From Globodera rostochiensis (lineage: Eukaryota; Nematoda; Chromadorea; Rhabditida; Heteroderidae), in the NCBI GenBank assembly GCA_018350325.1, contig JAEVLN010000022.1, forward strand, positions 310,001 to 374,000: a stretch of 64,000 bases of DNA. The letters are read 5' to 3'. Of the stretch, positions 22,880 through 33,159 are shown in pieces (the first letter of the stretch is position 1; every line of letters starts with the position of its first letter). A program made the translations under genes and the position numbers. The notes under the pieces were generated by a model. The model was not told where the DNA came from and ran no database searches. It was given only the letters and a program-made list of their open reading frames with translations.

Positions 22880-25800
22880 TTACAAACTTTGCACGAGGTT
22901 GACAAGCTGATAGCTGAACTGTGCCACTTCTTCGGGGGGTAAATGTTGGCATTTGAATGAATCATCGAACATCCCTTCGGGGGGTAAATGTTGGCATTTG
23001 AATGAATCATCGAACATCCCTTCGGGGGGTAAATGTTGGCATTTGAATGAATCATCGAACATCCCTTCGGGGGGTAAATGTTGGCATTTGAATGAATCAT
23101 CGAACATCCCTTCGGGGGGTAAATGTTGGCATTTGAATGAATCATCGAACATCCCTTCGGGGGGTAAATGTCGGCATTTGAATGAATCATATTTGACTTG
23201 GCCGAACATCCCTTCGGGGGGTAAATGTCGGCATTTGAATGAATCATATTTGACTTGGCCGAACATCCCTTCGGGGGGTAAATGTTGGCATTTGAATGAA
23301 TCATCGAACATCCCTTCGGGGGGTAAATGTTGGCATTTGAATGAATCATCGAACATCCCTTCGGGGGGTAAATGTTGGCATTTGAATGAATCATCGAACA
23401 TCCCTTCGGGGGGTAAATGTTGGCATTTGAATGAATCATCGAACATCCCTTCGGGGGGTAAATGTTGGCATTTGAATGAATCATCGAACATCCCTTCGGG
23501 GGGTAAATGTCGGCATTTGAATGAATCATATTTGACTTGGCCGAACATCCCTTCGGGGGGTAAATGTCGGCATTTGAATGAATCATATTTGACTTGGCCG
23601 AACATCCCTTCGGGGGGTAAATGTCGGCATTTGAATGAATCATATTTGACTTGGCCGAACATCCCTTCGGGGGGTAAATGTCGGCATTTGAACGAGTCGT
23701 ATTTTATCCGGTAGAACAGCCAAAGCATGACAAATGCCTCGCGCACAATGTCTCCTCCACCCGCGCCTTTCCATCGGTCGCTCTGTTGGAGTTGAAGCCA
23801 ACGCATCCAAACGGCGATGTCCGCGCCCATTCGCTCATTTAATTGTTGGCACAAATCGTTGGCGGACAAAAAGCGAAGGTAATGGCCAAAAAGACGCTTT
23901 GGGTCGTTGAAAAATGAAGAGGGAGGAAATAATTAGGTAATTAATTAGCAATGGACAAAATGACAAATCATTGGAAAACATTTTTAAATAACCAAAAAAG
24001 GAACTTACAATTTGTGTTCAACAATTTGGCACGAATTTCCGGAGCACCCAACAACAGACCAATCAGATTGGTGCTCACCAACAGTTCCAGTCTGGCAATT
24101 GCTGAAGACTTTTCCCTCAAAATTCTGATCAATTCATTGGTCTTTTGATCATCCTTCGTCTGATCACAATGTTCCAGCAAATATTCGTATAAAAATTCAA
24201 AATGTTCTCGAACCAAAACCATACGAAGATTAATGAAAGTTTCTCCCAAATCTTCCAAAAGGCATTTGAGCGGTGCCGCCCATTTATGCCCCGGATTTTT
24301 CTGCTTATTGTTCAGAAAGTTGAGATAATAAACGGTTGGACATAACATTTGAAATGGAACGAATTTTGTCGAGAAAATTTCTAAAATGTTTAAAACTGCG
24401 AAAGTTTGTGCCTTTGGCATTGCAATTTCGGCGTCGCTGAAAGATTGTGCCTCCATTGTTTTGGCGGAATTAATCAAAAGTTTCAGGGAAAGTACGGATT
24501 CGTTCATTAAGGCCTGGTTTGGGTCATCGGTGGCCAAAATTAAATTATAAAAATGAATTCTTTCACTGTCGTCGATATGTGCTGAATAAATTTAATATAT
24601 TAACAAAAAAATTAAATAAAAAGTAACTGTAAAAGCGCGTTTTTGGCAGGCTGTACGCGTTGCGGACGACGAATTCGGCAAAGTCGCGCATCGATTGCGT
24701 CAGCAAAACAATCATAAAAATGTGAATCATTTCGACCATTGGCGATTTGTTTAGTTCAGCCAAAATTGCGTTGACAAATTGCGGATGTTCGCAATCGGCG
24801 GAATTGAGCAATTTTCTGTCCGAAGTTTCATCCTTTTTGTTAAATTAATGACCCTACGCAAATATTTTATTGTTTCTTACGTTTTTAAATAGGTAAAAAA
24901 TGCCGATTATTTTGTTCAGTTCGGCCCTCCACTGCGGGCTTTCGTTCAGTGTGCCGTTGCGGACAATTCTGTCACTAAACGCTTTGATCAAACAGATCGA
25001 TCGGAGCTTTTCCTCCGTCGCCGTTGGACGAGCGAAAAAGTCAGCTCTGGCCGCCTCCACCTCAATTTGGACGGCCGCCCGTTTCAAATTGGGCCTTTGG
25101 CCGTCTTTCATCGTACCGACCAAGTTCAGCAATCGCCGCAGCTCCGTTTTGTGCACGAAAAGGGCCGAGTCGACGGTCATCCGCTTTTTGGCCATGGCAT
25201 TGCACGTCCGTTCAAGCAGTAAAAGGTTTTTGTAGGAAACCATTAGCAAATGGATGTCCACGTCCTCCTCTACAAAAGCATTTGATCGATCGGTGAGTGG
25301 GGCAGACGATTTTATATTCGAATATTTGAAATATTAAAGAATTTTGGAAGCCCCGGGCCGGATAGAAAAATGGCCAAGCTTTGGTATGAATCTTTTTTCA
25401 CCATTAATTTCCTCCTCGGGCGCTTCTCCTCTCTTTTTTTGTTGCTCTTCTCCATTATTTTGTTGAAAGTTTGGAGTGTTTCTGCTTTTTTTGAGTAAAT
25501 TAACAAAAACTTTTGAATCGGAGGAAATCATTTGGGCCATTCTTTTGCTGTTCAAATAAATATCTAAAAATTAATGGCACTTTAATGACTGATCGATCGA
25601 TCGTTGCCTCCAAGCCTTTCCCCGAATTCTTGCCGATCGATTAGCAAAGTGTCGAGAATGTCCAAATGCAATTTATTTAGCGTATTCTCCCATTTTTTGG
25701 TCCCATTTTCCGTTTTTCCATCGTCGTTTTGCCACAATTTATCCCCCCTAAAATATATTTGTGCCACTTTTTGCGTCAAAATGTTGTACGCTTCCCGCTG

Positions 25801-28112
25801 TTTGTCCGCCTCTTTGCCGTCTTTCAACGCGCCGACGGCGTCCATCCAAAGTTCCATCAGTTCAAAATTTTGTTTCAAAAAGTTGGCACTTTTTGCCGAA
25901 AGAGTCCCCAAACGATTTTTCATCCTCAAATTTCAAAATTTTTTTAAATTTTTAAAAAATCAAAACCACCATTGATAAAATGCCAAAAGGTCGAGGAGGA
26001 GATGCGTTTTCTTCGACTCCGTCTCATCCGTGTCGAAGTTCAAAAATTTGACGTAATTTCTTATTTGGAGCTGATTGACTTCCTCGGCCGTCAAATTCTG
26101 AGAATGTTTAAATTTTATTAATTAGTCAAATAACACTAAAAATTAAGAAAATAATACAATTCTGAGCAATTTGCCAATGTTCTGAAAACTCAGAAAAGCA
26201 TTCCACCCGAGACTTTGGCCATCGACGTCTAATTTTGAGGCTAAAAATGCCAGCAACTGCTGCCTTGTGCCCGTCCCGTCAATCCGCGACTTTTTCAGAC
26301 ATTCGCTGAACGCATTTTCACTTTCAAAAAGTCTTGCCATTGTCTCGCAATGTTCGTCAATTAATTCCACTCGAATAATTAACAGAATTTGGTGCATAAT
26401 TTGCTGCAGATTGCCGATCTGTTTCATTTGGACCAGTTCAAATGCCTCATTTTTCCAAATTTTGTTGTTCAAAATGGCCAATTTGTGCCAAAATTCGTAA
26501 ATTTGTCCCAATTTGCCATTGTCAACGTTTATAAAATATTCCATCAGAGCATTTACCTGCTCATTCCATAATTGCTCTATTTTAGCCAAATTTTTGCCCT
26601 GTTTTTTGTTTTGCGCCTTTTTGGTTTGTTCCAAAGAATGGACTTTTGTAAAAATTGCCCAAATGCGTCCAAAAAGCATTCTGGCAGATAGTTTTAGCTC
26701 ATATTTATCCAAATTATCGCTGAAAAGCATTTTAGCATATTCAACGGCAAGTCGACCATCGTCCACGTGTTCTGTTGACAAATCAAATTGTATATACCGA
26801 ACCCTGACCCTAAGCCTAAGCCTAACACACACCGAATTCGGAAGGACGGCATTAATTATTTTAAACAAAATACCAAGTGCCATTGTCATTGGCTGATGGA
26901 ATTCAATTCTTTCCAAAATGTCGGCATCAAAAAGCGTCGCTGTCATGATTTTGACTCCAGCAATCTTTTCTACGTTTCCCGTTATGTGCCAAACGCGCAA
27001 TCGATGGGCAAAATTTGTTTCAAATTTCAAACGCTCAGTTCCAAAAAACTGCGAAAAATCCCTAAAATTGTTGAATTTTAATTGCAAAGATCGATCAGAA
27101 TGGGTGCAAAATGCGATAGATCAGCTGCTTTCTGATCATTAGTGTGCTTACCCGACGAAATTGCCGGGTTTGGTGAGTCCCCCGATGCGAATTCTGAGCT
27201 CCGATTCTTTCTGCGGATGCATCAGAAACATAATGGCACTAAAATGTGCCAATTTGATGTCCCTCTCAAATATTTCCATTTGCAACGGACGGACGAAAAT
27301 TGGCCCAATGTTTTCCATTTGTGAGCATTCGACTGCATTTACATCCGGATTTATGCGTTTTTTGATGACCAACTCAAATTCGTTGGCCAACAAATGGAAA
27401 TTGACTGACAAATAAAGCACAGAATAATAAATAATAATAATAAATAAAATATTAAATAATAAATTAAGAATAAATAATAATAAATAAAATATTAAATAAT
27501 AAATTAAGAATAAATAATAATAAATAAAATATTAAATAATAAATTAAGAATAAATAATAATAAATAAAATATTAAATAATAAAGTAATTCGGTGCCTACC
27601 AAAAGTTTCTCCCAATTCGTGCCAAAATTTCCAAAGTTTGCAAAGTTTGCTGGTCGACAAACTCTGATCATTGATCGTTGTTAATAATTTCTCAAAATCT
27701 TTCAATTTCCCCTCGTAAATTTCTTTTTGTCGAAATTTTCCGAATTCGCTCACATCGCCAAAACTTTTGAATATTTGCATAATATCGCTGTAAAATATTG
27801 CCATCTCTAATTGCTGTAATAAAATGACTAAATTCGAAATTTTCGTTATTTTTTCTTCGTTTATAATAACGCCGTCCGCTGGTGGTAAATTCAGAAGTTT
27901 TGAGTAAATATTGTCCATTTCATTCAAAGTTAGTCCTAAAATATGTCTTTAAAATTGCCTACGCATTTTCATTCTGAATAATAAAAATTATTATTTTTTT
28001 AAATCAATTTTTTTTTTTTGTTTTTATTTTAAAATCAAATATTACCAATTTCATAAGCGGTCAAAGAATTTATTAGCAGAACAATTAAATGAATTACACG
28101 GCATTTTGCCAT
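22880..28112 (-). CDS. Large secreted protein with C-terminal cysteine repeat array
   Basis: I do not recognise this family. ATG 28112 opens a clear signal peptide (MAKCRVIHLIVLLINSLTA) followed by a short intron. About ten further exons join in frame on the minus strand: near 27937-27601, 27403-27165, 27062-26150, 26100-25985, 25925-25600, 25560-25390, 25265-24880, 24835-24625, 24590-24005 and 23880-22880. Together they encode about 1,500 residues, mostly helical in look, with no TM segment after the signal. The last exon ends in 16 repeats of DDSFKCQHLPPEGMF (15 residues) or KYDSFKCRHLPPEGMFGQV (19 residues), each with one Cys and a PPEG turn, then a short tail ending VNLVQSL-stop. One intron, near 25605, seems GC-AG. 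Secretion is supported by the signal peptide; a role as a parasitism effector or matrix protein would be inference. It may be spliced to the next gene downstream. Confidence 0.65.
22935..23700 (-). repeat. Coding repeat array: 45-bp and 57-bp units, 16 copies in two superblocks
   Basis: In protein order the array is four 19-residue units, five 15-residue units, two 19-residue units and five 15-residue units. The 57-bp form differs from the 45-bp form by 12 extra bases (GQVKY in place of a single D) and a Gln-to-Arg change. The alternating block order shows that a segment containing both forms was itself duplicated. Units are nearly identical at DNA level, so homogenisation is recent. Confidence 0.95.
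26797..26827 (-). repeat. Interstitial telomere-like repeat (TTAGGC) inside an exon
   Basis: On the minus strand the sequence reads ttaggcttaggcttaggg, almost three units of TTAGGC, the canonical nematode telomere repeat. It is in frame inside the exon at 26150-27062, where it encodes a short run of alternating Arg and Leu/Val. Confidence 0.8.
27441..27590. repeat. 40-bp AT-only tandem repeat, about 4 copies
   Basis: Unit taaataaaatattaaataat followed by aaattaagaataaataataa, nearly perfect, in an intron of the secreted-protein gene. Confidence 0.95.
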
Positions 28113-28490
28113 CTTCAATCTGGCATAAATTGAATATTTGAAGTTTTAATGCCCTTATTTTAATTAAAAATATTGAAAAGACCCGGGAAAAATCAAAAAT
28201 AGTCGACGAAATCGCCCGGAATTATTTTGTATGAAATTGGAAATAAATTGTTATGGGCGATGTGTGCCACATCACCAAAAGTGATTTTATGATGAAACCA
28301 ACGCTATTGATTAATATAATTATTAATTAATATTAGCAACTTCCGCTTGCTTATTTTAAATTGATGCAAATTGAAATAAAAGTGCTATAGCAGCAGGAGG
28401 GCTCGGGGCTTAAAACTTTTAAAAATAGGCTTATTTGTTAGCCGGGATTATGAATTTCCATCGGCGGCTTGTACAAACAATGCCCGCCCC

Positions 28491-28748
28491 GGCATCTTTT
28501 GTCCTTGCGCCGTACAAAGTGATGGCACAATTCGACGAAACATTTTATGACGGAAATGCCATTCATTCAACAAAAGTGTTGATGCCGGCCGAATGCCTGT
28601 GACTGTTGTTGGATGCCCCGGCATCTTTTGTCCTTGCGCCGTACAAAGTGATGGCACAATTCGACGAAACATTTTATGACGGAAATGCCATTCATTCAAC
28701 AAAAGTGTTGATGCCGGCCGAATGCCTGTGACTGTTGTTGGATGCCCC
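28491..28748 (+). repeat. 129-bp tandem repeat, 2 copies
   Basis: Two apparently identical copies of a 129-bp unit beginning ggcatcttttgtccttgcgc. On the plus strand each unit reads an uninterrupted peptide (FVLAPYKVMAQFDETFYDGN, then AIHSTKVLMPAECL and stop) that looks coding-like, perhaps a captured exon. I could not assign a family. Confidence 0.9.
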
Positions 28749-28826
28749 GGCATTCCGTTTGGGTTAGGGTCCTTCCGATTGCTGACGGCGTTCTTCCCAC
28801 CCTCACCCAACGAACGCAATGTCTTC

Positions 28827-29100
28827 AAAGACATCTCTGAAACTGTTTTAAATATTAAAGGACATCTCTGAAACTGTTTTAAATATTAAAGGACATCTCT
28901 GAAACTGTTTTAAATATTAAAGGACATCTCTGAAACTGTTTTAAATATTAAAGGACATCTCTGAAACTGTTTTAAATATTAAAGGACATCTCTGAAACTG
29001 TTTTAAATATTAAAGGACATCTCTGAAACTGTTTTAAATATTAAAGGACATCTCTGAAACTGTTTTAAATATTAAAGGACATCTCTGAAACTGTTTTAAA
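28827..29100. repeat. 31-bp tandem repeat, 9 copies
   Basis: Nine essentially perfect copies of gacatctctgaaactgtttt followed by aaatattaaag. Copies show almost no divergence. Confidence 0.97.
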
Positions 29101-29552
29101 TTATTATACAAATTTGAGTTACAGCATTTTTGTTGAACAATTTTTCTTTGAATTTGTTATTTTTAGCAACATTATGACAAATTTTATAAATTTAAACATT
29201 TTGTTTTTTCCAAAAAAAAACCGCTAAAACCGAACACTAAAAAGCTCCCGAAAAACAGCAAAAAGCTGCTAAAGCAGCAGCAATCCATCCGAGCCGCCCT
29301 GACTAATAGAATATTTATTTGGGTAAAATGAAATGTCTTTGGTTACAATTAAACGGAATATAAAATGAAAATGGAATGGGTGGACAGAATTTGCAAAAAA
29401 AAAACAAATAAAATAAAATTATCGAATTGTGTCCTTCGTGTAGCAAGCAGAAAATGAAATGATTTTGTTGTTGTTGTTGGAGGAGGAGATGGTTTTTTGA
29501 ATGTTACCCGATCGATCGATTCTCAATGCTTTTGCTTCTTTTTTGTATTAGA

Positions 29553-32500
29553 TCAATAGCCCGCCGGATAAGTGGCGGTTTTGCGACGGAAGTCACTGAA
29601 AACATTGGAATAATAAATGAATGAATGGGTGCGCGACGGGTCGGACGGACCTATTCCCGTGGATAAACCCGTCCTCCATGACGACCAACGCTTGCACGAC
29701 ACTCGGCTGCTTTTCAATTGCTAAAACATAAAGCAAAGCAATTTAAATTAAGCATAAAAGTTTATTTATTTATTTATTTATTTATTACCCGTCATGTTCT
29801 GATTGCGTTCCTCCACCAAATATTTAATCAAAGGCTAAACGGACATTTATTTATTCAATTGGATTTATTAGAGGGCGGCACCTGCGGGATCGATTCTTCG
29901 TATTCTCTAAATATAAATAAACCCAAAATAAGTGCAACAAAAAAAAAAGGCAATTCATTTGGCCTCTTACGTAAAAGGCGGCAGAAATTGGTTGTGGAAT
30001 CGCGGCGCGTCCACAGATTCTTTGATTGTCTGTGAATTTGAATTGATTTATTGTAAATATATTTATAAATATAAATTGCCTGGTTGAAAATCAATGCTCT
30101 GATCACCGTTTGCGCGACGGCAGAAATTATCCTAAGAATTAATTTATAAATTATTCAATAATAATTAGTTTATTTGCCTTGAGCCTCCCGACCCTCCGAC
30201 CGCCATTTTGACCTTCAAATATTTAATTGACACTTTTTTTGTTGCAATTATTGTATATAATTAGGTAAAGTATTTTTGTTACTTTTCCGTTGTTTTTGTT
30301 GTACACAATCATCGGACTCATCGAAGACATTGGACGCTTTTTGGGCACAATAAAATTTGTTGGGGAAGGGGCGTAGCCGAAAAGGTTTGATATGTTTGGA
30401 GTGCTTAAAGCGTTAATTAGTTTCGTTAATCAATTAATTAACGTTCTCAAAGCGCTAATTACTTTCGTTAATCAATTAATTAACTTTCTCAAAGCGTTTC
30501 TCTCAATTTACCTAAAGTCATCCATTTGATCGTTCCAAATAATTCCTAAAATTTGAAGAAAACCAAATGTTTTTTTGCGTTATAATTTACCTAAAGTTGG
30601 AGAAACGCGTTTCGAACCGAGCCTAAAAAAGCGTTGATTTTATAATTAATTGTTAAAGCATTTGAAACAACAATTGGTTGATGGTGCTGGTCGCAGAAAT
30701 GGCATTGCCCTCGTGATCGATGGACACGACGTGAGAAGTGCCTTTAATTAATATTTTTGTTTTATTAAATTGTGCCGTCGTTTTACCGTGATCCGGCACG
30801 TGCCCAGTCAAGTCCCTCGTGTAATATTGGAGGGGCTGGGCCTTCTCGGGAATCAGTGAGGCGATCCATTTGGCAAAAGCGCTGTATTTTATTGATTGAA
30901 TTGATTGATTGATTTATTTATTGATTGAATTGATTGCTTTATTGATTGGTTTATTGATTTAACGAACTCACTGTTTGGTCATATTGCGACTGATCAGCCG
31001 GGCATTCTTCACAAAGGCCGAATCGCCTGCAAAATGAATACGGGAAATGTAGAAGGATTCGCTTCTTCTGCTGACCGAGTTTTGTCCGTTGGGCATACGC
31101 AAATTTCTGAACTTCCACGAGACGGTGGTAAATCAGCGGGTCGTCCAGGTTCACCTTCTCGTCCCGGTAGAAATCTTTTTGAGGGGTGATCGATTGTTTT
31201 TGATCACTTTTTTCGCTTACGGGCCATCACTCCGATGATCGCCTGGGTAATTGCAAAGGACGAGGGGGCCGGGGGGCCGCACATTACCAATTCGTCCGAC
31301 AACATTTCACTTTCCAACGGAGTTTCGTGCACAACGGACCTCAAAGGGCCAAATTCAAAGAAAAAGGGGCAAAACTAAACGCACTCAAATTGCTCCAAAT
31401 CTTCCACGCTCACATAACCGCCATTCTCTTTGATTTCTGCCGAAATTGTTTGTGCAATGCCGCCTTTGAATTAATTAGCTTTTAAATATAAAAGAGAAGC
31501 CGCCAGCCCTTCCCTTTCAGACCCTTGTAGAACAGATCAACCGGGTTCGGGGCGCCGGCCAATTCGTCCATCTGACAATAAAAAAAAATATATTTAAAAA
31601 TGGATTAATTTTGAATTATGATTACAAGTTCCGCGAGCCTTTCCCTCATCATAATGTCGCCCTCCTCGTAAACTCTCCCCGTCTTTTTGTCCACAAAAAT
31701 TCGCCTGTCAAAAGTCCAATTTAATAATAATTAATGTAATTAAATTAATACTTAAGATTTGTGTCCTCTTCGATGTCATCCTCCTTCTGCTGAAGAACCA
31801 TTGCCAAATTTGAAGAAACCTTAAAACAATTTCTGACATAAACATTTTGATGGCATTTTGCGGGGGACCGGAAATCCGAAGCGTGCCAATTTAATTGCCG
31901 GCTCAAACAGCCGTTTCCACGTGATGCGACCGCTGCCGAACTTTGTGAAGGCCGTCCAATAGCCGTGCAGCTCTCCCGGCACGGCGATGGACCTAAAAAT
32001 GCCAAAAAAAAAAATGGAAATTTTCCATTTTTGTTGCTGTTTCGACCTGTAGCCGATGACGGAATCGCGCGGTGTTCCCACGTACATTGTCGAATTGGTG
32101 GCCATTGGTGCGGTCTCCCGCGCGTCGATGGTTGTGCACCTCTAAAATATATTTTTGTTTAAATTACCTAAAAATGTATTGAAACGAATTGCCTGAGTGC
32201 TGGTATTGTACAAAGTCATTATGAATCCGCCGCCGAGGCCCGAAGACTGCGGGTTAACAACGCCAATGCACAGCAAACTTGCTTAAGTTTTCTGTACATT
32301 AAAAGAACACAAAAAAAAGTACCAATCATCGAATCGACCGAATTGCCTCCCTCCAACAAAATGTCCCTAAACTTTTTTTAGTAAATTTGGCTTTTAAAAC
32401 ACTTCAGCAGACCTCCCAATTTCGCTGCAAAGACCTGAATTATTGTAATTTAATTATTTCAAAATCCAAAAAACTCTCCCAAAATTCATCAAACGACGGG

Positions 32501-33159
32501 AATCGTTTTAAATGCGGCAAAACCCTAAAACAAACCAACCGACCGTGGTCCGTGGCGACTGCCGCCCTCCGGTATTGCGCGTGCATACTGCCGGTGGGGC
32601 TGGGCCATTTCAGATGGATTCGGGAATGTGCCCGTGGGGGATGCGTGTGGTTGTTGTTGTTGCCGTTGTTGTTGTCGTCCGCGGATTCGTCCACCGGCGT
32701 TTGATCGACTGACGAAAGGTCCTAAAACATTTCCAAACAATTTTAATTAAAGTTTTTTCGCTATTTTGCCTCCTCCGTGGACGGCATTTTCTCGTCTCCG
32801 CTGCTGTTAAGCAATTGCTTTTGCCGGTGTTCGTTGTCGCTGATTTGGTGCCGATTTTGTTCGCTGAGACTCAGCCCCAATTTGACGGCCAAAACCACCG
32901 TGGCCACAAGAAACAGCACACACAAAATAGCGGCGATAATGGCGACCCATTTGAAATAGCTTAAAAACAAAATAAAAACTTAAAAGGGTTAATTTGCCGC
33001 CACAACATAAATTGAAATTTAAATAATTTAAATCGATTTATTGATTTAAAAGAACCTTTTGTGTTTCTCTCGCTTCTCCATCTGAAAAGTGCTCGGGGAA
33101 CCGCCGTTCTCCCGGGAGGAATAATTGCCGCCGCCGTCGCCGCCGGTGACCCGGACCAT
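29553..33159 (-). CDS. Gamma-glutamyltransferase (GGT), type II membrane protein
   Basis: Ectoenzyme that cleaves and transfers the gamma-glutamyl group of glutathione; made as a precursor that cuts itself before a catalytic Thr. ATG 33159 precedes a cytoplasmic stretch and a TM helix (WVAIIAAILCVLFLVATVV, about 32955-32890). Family blocks follow: QYRRAAVATDHG near 32550, a GLGGGF/MTLYNTSTQ region near 32245-32200, RETAPM near 32110, then GTPRDSVIGYR, AVPGELHGYW near 31970, and the autoprocessing site TSHVVSIDHEGNAISATSTI with Thr at 30737-30739. GIIWNDQMDDF near 30530 and the family's C-terminal AGY (29553-29565) complete it. The linker after the TM is rich in Asn, Asp and Lys. The Thr codon sits just inside its exon, right after the splice acceptor. 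Confidence 0.88.
30405..30495. repeat. 42-bp tandem repeat, 2 copies, in GGT intron
   Basis: Two copies of a unit with tttcgttaatcaattaatta flanked by aaagcg motifs. Confidence 0.85.

Larger units (their letters stand above)
28394..29301. mobile_element. Possible hAT-like element (908 bp) with internal tandem arrays
   Basis: Left end CAGGAGGGCTCGG and, on the opposite strand at the right end, CAGGGCGGCTCGG (11 of 13 match). The flanks show only a poor target duplication (gctatagcag against actaatag), so this is tentative. The interior holds the 129-bp and 31-bp arrays. Confidence 0.4.
28113..29552. other. Intergenic with nested tandem repeats
   Basis: Upstream region of the secreted-protein gene and 3' flank of the GGT gene. 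Apart from the repeats between 28394 and 29301, it is AT-rich and I see no exon. An open minus-strand frame over 28448-28834 is created by the duplicated 129-bp unit and is not supported as a gene. Confidence 0.6.

Noticed and set aside
22953..23714. Long plus-strand open frame of NESSNIPSGGKCWHL-type repeats, and a second minus frame of HSNANIYPPKGCS repeats
   Set aside because: The repeat units are 45 and 57 bp, multiples of three, so several frames stay open. Only the minus frame ending at 22880 links to upstream exons by normal splicing.
28448..28834. Minus-strand open frame with a doubled 43-residue unit
   Set aside because: It is a by-product of the 129-bp tandem duplication; the plus strand of the unit looks more coding-like and neither has a complete gene.
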